Shown: one piece after another, positions 60,892-64,000 of the stretch
Numbering within the stretch: the stretch's first letter is position 1
How the letters are laid out: each line of letters opens with the position of its first letter
Source: Pontibacter virosus
GTDB taxonomy: Bacteria; Bacteroidota; Bacteroidia; Cytophagales; Hymenobacteraceae
Direction of reading: 5' to 3'
Assembly: GCF_003096355.1 (NCBI RefSeq)
Contig: NZ_QEKI01000005.1
Location: forward strand, 62,001 to 126,000
DNA length: 64,000 nt
Notes under the pieces: model-generated
What the model was told of the DNA's origin: nothing
Database searches by the model: none
Seen by the model: the letters and a program-made list of their open reading frames with translations, nothing else
Program-made: the position numbers and the translations under genes

Positions 60892-61443
60892 ATGAGAAAT
60901 CTGTTGTGTAGTACTGCTTTTCTGTTGCTTTTACTGTTATCGGCTTGTACTCCTGCTACAAGCATTCAATCTGAGCCAGCACCCGGCTTTGCCCTGAGCA
61001 CGTATCGTCAGTTTGCCTTTATGGAGGTGAAATCCGATGTAGAGAATGCGGGGCCCGACTACCAGGGACATGTGCACTTCTTGAAACAGGAGCTTACCCG
61101 CCAGTTAGAGCAACGCGGACTTAGGCAGGCCCCGTCTGAGGAACAGGCCGACTTGCTGATTAACCTGGGCATTGTAGTGGACAGGCAGGTGCAGACGAGA
61201 GAAACCGATATCATTTCTGATCCGCCCCGCTACATTGGTCAGCGTCGCTATACCTGGCAGAGCAAAAAAGTTGAAGTAGGCCGCTATAGCGTAGGCACGG
61301 TTTCGGTGCACTTGGTAGACCCTGTGCAGAACGAGTTGGTGTGGCAGGGCACGGCAGAGCGGGTTATCTCGGATAAACCCGAAAAGCTGCGCGAACAAAT
61401 AGAAAAAGGTATAGAGCAGTTGGTAGGGGAGATCCCAACTTAA
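60892..61443 (+). CDS. DUF4136 family lipoprotein
   Basis: 183 residues with a lipoprotein signal peptide (LLLLLLSACTP, lipobox Cys about residue 19). The rest fits the DUF4136 pattern: an FALSTYRQFAFM start, EEQADLLINLGI in the middle and LVDPVQNELVWQGTAE near the end, followed by a helical tail. Function of the family is unknown; it is found at the outer membrane of many Gram-negatives. Divergent from rsbR. Confidence 0.85.
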   Translation: MRNLLCSTAFLLLLLLSACTPATSIQSEPAPGFALSTYRQFAFMEVKSDVENAGPDYQGHVHFLKQELTRQLEQRGLRQAPSEEQADLLINLGIVVDRQVQTRETDIISDPPRYIGQRRYTWQSKKVEVGRYSVGTVSVHLVDPVQNELVWQGTAERVISDKPEKLREQIEKGIEQLVGEIPT

Positions 61444-61463
61444 GTGAAGATGATACTTAGCCA

Positions 61464-61499
61464 AAAGAGGCCTTACAGCAAGATGTTAGGTCTCTTTTG
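61464..61499 (+). terminator. Terminator after the DUF4136 gene
   Basis: AAAAGAGGCCTTACA and TGTTAGGTCTCTTTT pair over 15 bp with two weak pairs, loop GCAAGA, then a T tail. Confidence 0.8.
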
Positions 61500-61504
61500 T
61501 TGTT

Positions 61505-61538
61505 GAAGAGGTGGGATTCGAACGCAAAAACCACCTAT
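61505..61538 (-). other. tRNA 3'-end-like fragment (possible integration scar)
   Basis: Read on the minus strand: AGGTGGTTTTTGC then GTTCGAATCCCACCTCTTCAAC. GTTCGAATCCCACC is a perfect T-loop and 3' T-stem, but the 5' T-stem is broken by about seven inserted bases, and there is no anticodon or D arm to the right. It may be the remnant att site of an element that entered a tRNA gene. It borders the AT-rich pair of genes at 61659-62968. Confidence 0.4.
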
Positions 61539-61658
61539 GTTAAAGTGTCTTAAAAGCGTTGGTTAAGAGAAAGTTTCTGGTAGAATTTCAATGTTTTGCC
61601 TGTAGCTGACGCAGATACTGAGGCAAGGTGATTTTTAACGGTTAGCACCCATGATTTA

Positions 61659-62591
61659 TTAAAACGGTAATTTTTGAACATCTACATTACCACCCGAGAG
61701 TATAATTCCCACCTTTTGATTTTTCAATGTTCCTTTTTCCTTTAATAATCCTGCGAATGCAACAGCACTGGAGGGTTCTATTACAATTTTCATTCTCTCC
61801 CAAATCAAACGCATTGCTTCTATTATCTCGTCTTCCTCTACAAGAACAATATGGTCAATCCCTTTTTTAATGATTGGGAAATTAACGTCTCCTAACTGCG
61901 TTTTAAGTCCATCTGCAATGGTGGGTTTATTATCGTGCGTTTCAATTTTATTTGAAACCAAGGAGCGGTAAGCGTCATCTACAAGAGCGGGTTCTGCTCC
62001 TACGACTTTTACTTTTTTCGAAAAATTTTCCGCTGCCAGAATGGTGCCTGCCACCAAACCCCCTCCTCCCACAGGAGTATAGATACAGCTAATATCAGGA
62101 TAATCCTCAAGCAGTTCCATGGCTGCAGTTCCTTGTCCTAGAATGACATTCAAATCGTTGGAAGGATGGATAAAAGTCAAACCTTTTTCCGCTACCAGCC
62201 GATTAGAATATGCTTCTCTCGCTTCATTTGTCGGGGCGCACTCCACTACAATGCCACCATACCCTTTCACTGCATTCTTTTTTACGGTGGGCGCTGTGGA
62301 AGGCATCACGACATAGGCGGCTATTCCCAGACTTTTAGCGGCAAGCGCCAATGCCTGGGCAAAGTTTCCGGATGAATGCGTCACCACACCTTTCTGTTTT
62401 TGCTCATCAGTCAGTTGCATAATAGCATTTACTGCTCCGCGCATTTTGAAAGCACCCATACGCTGGAAGTTCTCGCATTTAAAGAACAGCTCACAGCCTG
62501 CTATTTCATTTAATAATTTGGATGTCAGAACGGGTGTTCGATGGATGTATGGGTTTATCCTTTCCTGTACTTCGACCAATTGATTTTTCAT
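61659..62591 (-). CDS. PLP-dependent threonine/serine dehydratase or serine racemase
   Basis: 310 residues, fold type II. The PLP lysine lies in QRMGAFKMRGAVNA near residue 49, the phosphate-binding loop in TPVGGGGLVAGT near residue 172, and SSGNFAQALALAAK holds the substrate loop. No C-terminal ACT domain, as in catabolic threonine dehydratases and serine racemases. It deaminates L-threonine/L-serine to 2-oxo acids through enamine intermediates. Codon use is clearly more AT-rich than in neighbouring genes. It lies 2 bp after a RidA gene. Confidence 0.9.
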   Translation of the reverse strand: MKNQLVEVQERINPYIHRTPVLTSKLLNEIAGCELFFKCENFQRMGAFKMRGAVNAIMQLTDEQKQKGVVTHSSGNFAQALALAAKSLGIAAYVVMPSTAPTVKKNAVKGYGGIVVECAPTNEAREAYSNRLVAEKGLTFIHPSNDLNVILGQGTAAMELLEDYPDISCIYTPVGGGGLVAGTILAAENFSKKVKVVGAEPALVDDAYRSLVSNKIETHDNKPTIADGLKTQLGDVNFPIIKKGIDHIVLVEEDEIIEAMRLIWERMKIVIEPSSAVAFAGLLKEKGTLKNQKVGIILSGGNVDVQKLPF

Positions 62592-62593
62592 TC

Positions 62594-62968
62594 CTAAATT
62601 TCTGCTATTATTTCTACTTCTAGTTGGTAACCATAATGTAATGCCGGCACGGGTACCACGGTCCTTACCGGCTTATGGTCTCCCATAAAAGAAGCATAAA
62701 GTTTATTGAACTCCGGCCATAAGTTGACATCGGAAATATAGGCTGTAACTTTAACTATCTTCTCCTTGACCGTACCTGAAGCGTGCAGTATTTGAATGAT
62801 ATTTTCAAAAACTACTTCAAATTGACTTTCAAAAGGTTCGTCATGATGGTGTGTTCCATCTGTTGAAACAGGTAATTGGCCAGAAACAAACAAAAGATTA
62901 TTGGAGATTATGGCTGTGCTGTAATGTCCATTTGCGGCAGGCAACTGTTCGTTGTTGATTATTTTCAT
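62594..62968 (-). CDS. RidA-family enamine/imine deaminase
   Basis: 124 residues with the RidA pattern: NNLLFVSGQLPVSTDG, QFEVVFENIIQILHASGT, KIVKVTAYISDVN and PVRTVVPVPAL, where the Arg is the catalytic residue. RidA hydrolyses the reactive 2-aminoacrylate and 2-aminocrotonate released by PLP dehydratases. Pairing with the dehydratase gene two bases downstream makes direct metabolic sense. Also AT-rich. Confidence 0.9.
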   Translation of the reverse strand: MKIINNEQLPAANGHYSTAIISNNLLFVSGQLPVSTDGTHHHDEPFESQFEVVFENIIQILHASGTVKEKIVKVTAYISDVNLWPEFNKLYASFMGDHKPVRTVVPVPALHYGYQLEVEIIAEI

Positions 62969-63268
62969 AGAGCAGTAGTCTTGTTTAATAGTGTTGATGT
63001 CAAAATTGATGCTAACTAGTGTATAGTAGGAGTGCCTGCTCCCACTAGCTGCGCTATGTGTAGAGTGTGGTTATCTCTTACTTTAAGAGAATGAATATAG
63101 GAAGAAATAGGTGAATTAGGATAGGCTTGCCTGGGAATTCTACAAGAGTGGCGGTATAAAAAGGTTCACTAGATGTGTCTGAAAAGAGTGAGGGTAACTT
63201 ATGGTGTTCATAGGCGCTGCTTTGCCTAAAAAACCTGTGTCATTTAGTGTCACTTCAGCTTCAATAAA
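62969..63268. other. Spacer between RidA gene and tRNA-Pro
   Basis: 300 bases with no credible gene; an open frame at 63140-63340 is an artefact of the tRNA. There is a short GGAG-TGCCTG-CTCC hairpin near 63030. The dehydratase/ridA promoter should lie at its left end but no TAnnTTTG match is obvious. Confidence 0.4.
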
Positions 63269-63300
63269 GAAGGGCCTCCACAAATTGTAAAGGCCCTTTT
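63269..63300 (-). terminator. Terminator of tRNA-Pro
   Basis: AAGGGCCT at 63270-63277 pairs with AGGCCCTT at 63291-63298 around a 13-nt loop; on the minus strand it follows the tRNA by a few bases and is trailed by TTCTTTATT. Confidence 0.7.
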
Positions 63301-63303
63301 CTG

Positions 63304-63377
63304 TCGGAGTGGCGGGATTCGAACCCACGACCTCCAGCACCCCATGCTGGCGCGATACCAGGCTACGCTACACCCCG
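63304..63377 (-). tRNA. tRNA-Pro (anticodon GGG)
   Basis: The minus strand folds into a full cloverleaf: acceptor CGGGGTG with CACTCCG (one G-U), D arm with GGTATCGCGC, anticodon stem CCAGC/GCTGG around ATGGGGT (anticodon GGG), and T arm GTGGGTTCGAATCCCGC. The discriminator is A and CCA is not encoded. Confidence 0.95.
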
Positions 63378-63490
63378 GAAATTTTCTGCAACATAGCAAA
63401 AACGTTGTTTCATAGCAAGACCAGGCCTGTATCTATACCGCAAATTGTTTCAGGTTTGATACCTGTTTAGTTTAAGGAGTTTGGGGAAAG

Positions 63491-64000
63491 TTACTTGCCG
63501 TATACCTTATGAAACAGCAAACGCAGTACGAATCCAATCGCCAGCAATCCAAGTCCGGAGAGCATTACCTGTAGTGGTAGTGATACAGACATGGCCAGGC
63601 AGCCGATAAGACCCAGAGTTGGTATGATCTTTCCGTAGAGCTGCTCCGAATTCGGTTGCTTTAAAGCAGCTATGTTGGTGATGCTGTAATATAGCAAGAT
63701 CGTGAAGGAGGCCGAACGCAGGATGAATTCGAAAGAACCCGCCAAGGTCAGAAGCAGAATGATTGTGCCCGTCAGGAGAATACCTACATGCGGTACCCGG
63801 AAGCGGCGGTGTATTTGCTCAAACACCGGTGGTAGATCATGTCGCCTTCCCATGGCCAGCATCATGCGGCTTATTCCCAAAATCTGACTCAGGAGCACCC
63901 CAAGCATGGCAGTAGATGCTCCGATCGTGATCACAGTCCGGATCGCGGGCGTGCTTAGTGCCTCCGCCACAACCTGCAAAGGCGATTTGCTATCTGCCAT
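63491..64000 (-). CDS. Amino acid permease, APC superfamily (5' end beyond window)
   Basis: The last 169 residues of a transporter running in from the right edge; the Met at 64000 is probably internal. Hydrophobic helices at about 18-42 (VITIGASTAMLGVLLSQILGI), 73-90, 94-112 and 125-160 and the phrase ISRMMLAMGRRHDLPPVFEQIHRRFRVPHVGIL, typical of the region after TM8 in APC transporters, identify it. Whole proteins are 430-480 residues. The substrate is unknown. Confidence 0.85.
   Translation of the reverse strand: MADSKSPLQVVAEALSTPAIRTVITIGASTAMLGVLLSQILGISRMMLAMGRRHDLPPVFEQIHRRFRVPHVGILLTGTIILLLTLAGSFEFILRSASFTILLYYSITNIAALKQPNSEQLYGKIIPTLGLIGCLAMSVSLPLQVMLSGLGLLAIGFVLRLLFHKVYGK

Noticed and set aside
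61505..61538. A functional tRNA gene
   Set aside because: T stem is interrupted and no acceptor 5' half, D arm or anticodon arm lies in the proper place.
63140..63340. 66-codon open frame on the minus strand with VVGSNPATPT
   Set aside because: It is a translation of the 3' part of tRNA-Pro and its terminator; this peptide is a well-known artefact of tRNA T arms.
1..64000. CRISPR arrays, insertion sequences or prophage
   Set aside because: No regularly spaced repeat array, transposase, integrase or phage structural gene was seen.

Overview
The window is chromosomal DNA from a member of the Bacteroidota, most likely the Cytophagales (Hymenobacteraceae, Pontibacter-like; genus not proven). 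Evidence: promoters of the Bacteroidota type (TTG, about 19-21 bp, then TAnnTTTG), type IX secretion C-terminal domains on two large exported proteins, TonB-dependent receptors with carboxypeptidase-D-like N-terminal domains, a bacteroidotal division/cell-wall cluster, and a flexirubin-free carotenoid cluster with a CrtYcd-type cyclase. Base composition looks close to 50 percent GC apart from one AT-rich pair of genes near the right end.

Layout. 1-2.5 kb: the start of a phenylacetate degradation locus (paaA running off the left edge, a TetR regulator with a palindromic operator, an enoyl-CoA hydratase). 2.5-10 kb: a carotenoid cluster (crtZ, a CarH/LitR-like B12 photoreceptor regulator, an ECF sigma factor, crtI, crtB, an unknown exported protein, crtYcd, ispH, crtW), able in principle to make hydroxylated and ketolated beta-carotene derivatives. 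10-13.2 kb: a leftward metal-related set (HYC_CC_PP-like small protein, TonB receptor, heavy-metal-associated protein). 13.2-13.6 kb: a dense intergenic control region with fourteen GTGGN boxes in two opposed arrays, several DnaA-box matches and a perfect palindrome. 13.6-29 kb: the complete dcw cluster mraZ-rsmH-ftsL-ftsI-murE-mraY-murD-ftsW-murG-murC-ftsQ-ftsA-ftsZ ending in a strong terminator.

29-46.5 kb: an FMN reductase, sdhCAB succinate dehydrogenase, a type IX secreted protein followed by a DCC thiol protein, fabD, folK with an alpha/beta hydrolase, a polyprenyl diphosphate synthase, a methyltransferase, a TlpA-like lipoprotein and aconitase. 46.6-56 kb: a subtilisin with a type IX sorting domain, paaN, a small coiled-coil protein, and a siderophore-type TonB receptor with a PepSY membrane protein behind a pair of TTAGA-N5-TCTAA operators.

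56-60.7 kb: a stressosome operon (rsbR-rsbS-rsbT, a fused ATPase/SpoIIE phosphatase, a histidine kinase with an extra RsbW-like ATPase domain) facing a stand-alone response regulator. No sigma-B-like factor is present, so the output probably runs through phosphotransfer. 60.9-64 kb: a DUF4136 lipoprotein, a tRNA-like fragment, an AT-rich PLP dehydratase plus RidA pair, tRNA-Pro(GGG), and the C-terminal part of an amino-acid permease.

Two window-wide oddities stand out: the octamer AGGTATAG/CTATACCT is very frequent in genes and spacers on both strands, and AT-rich AATTGTT-type repeats begin exactly at several stop codons.
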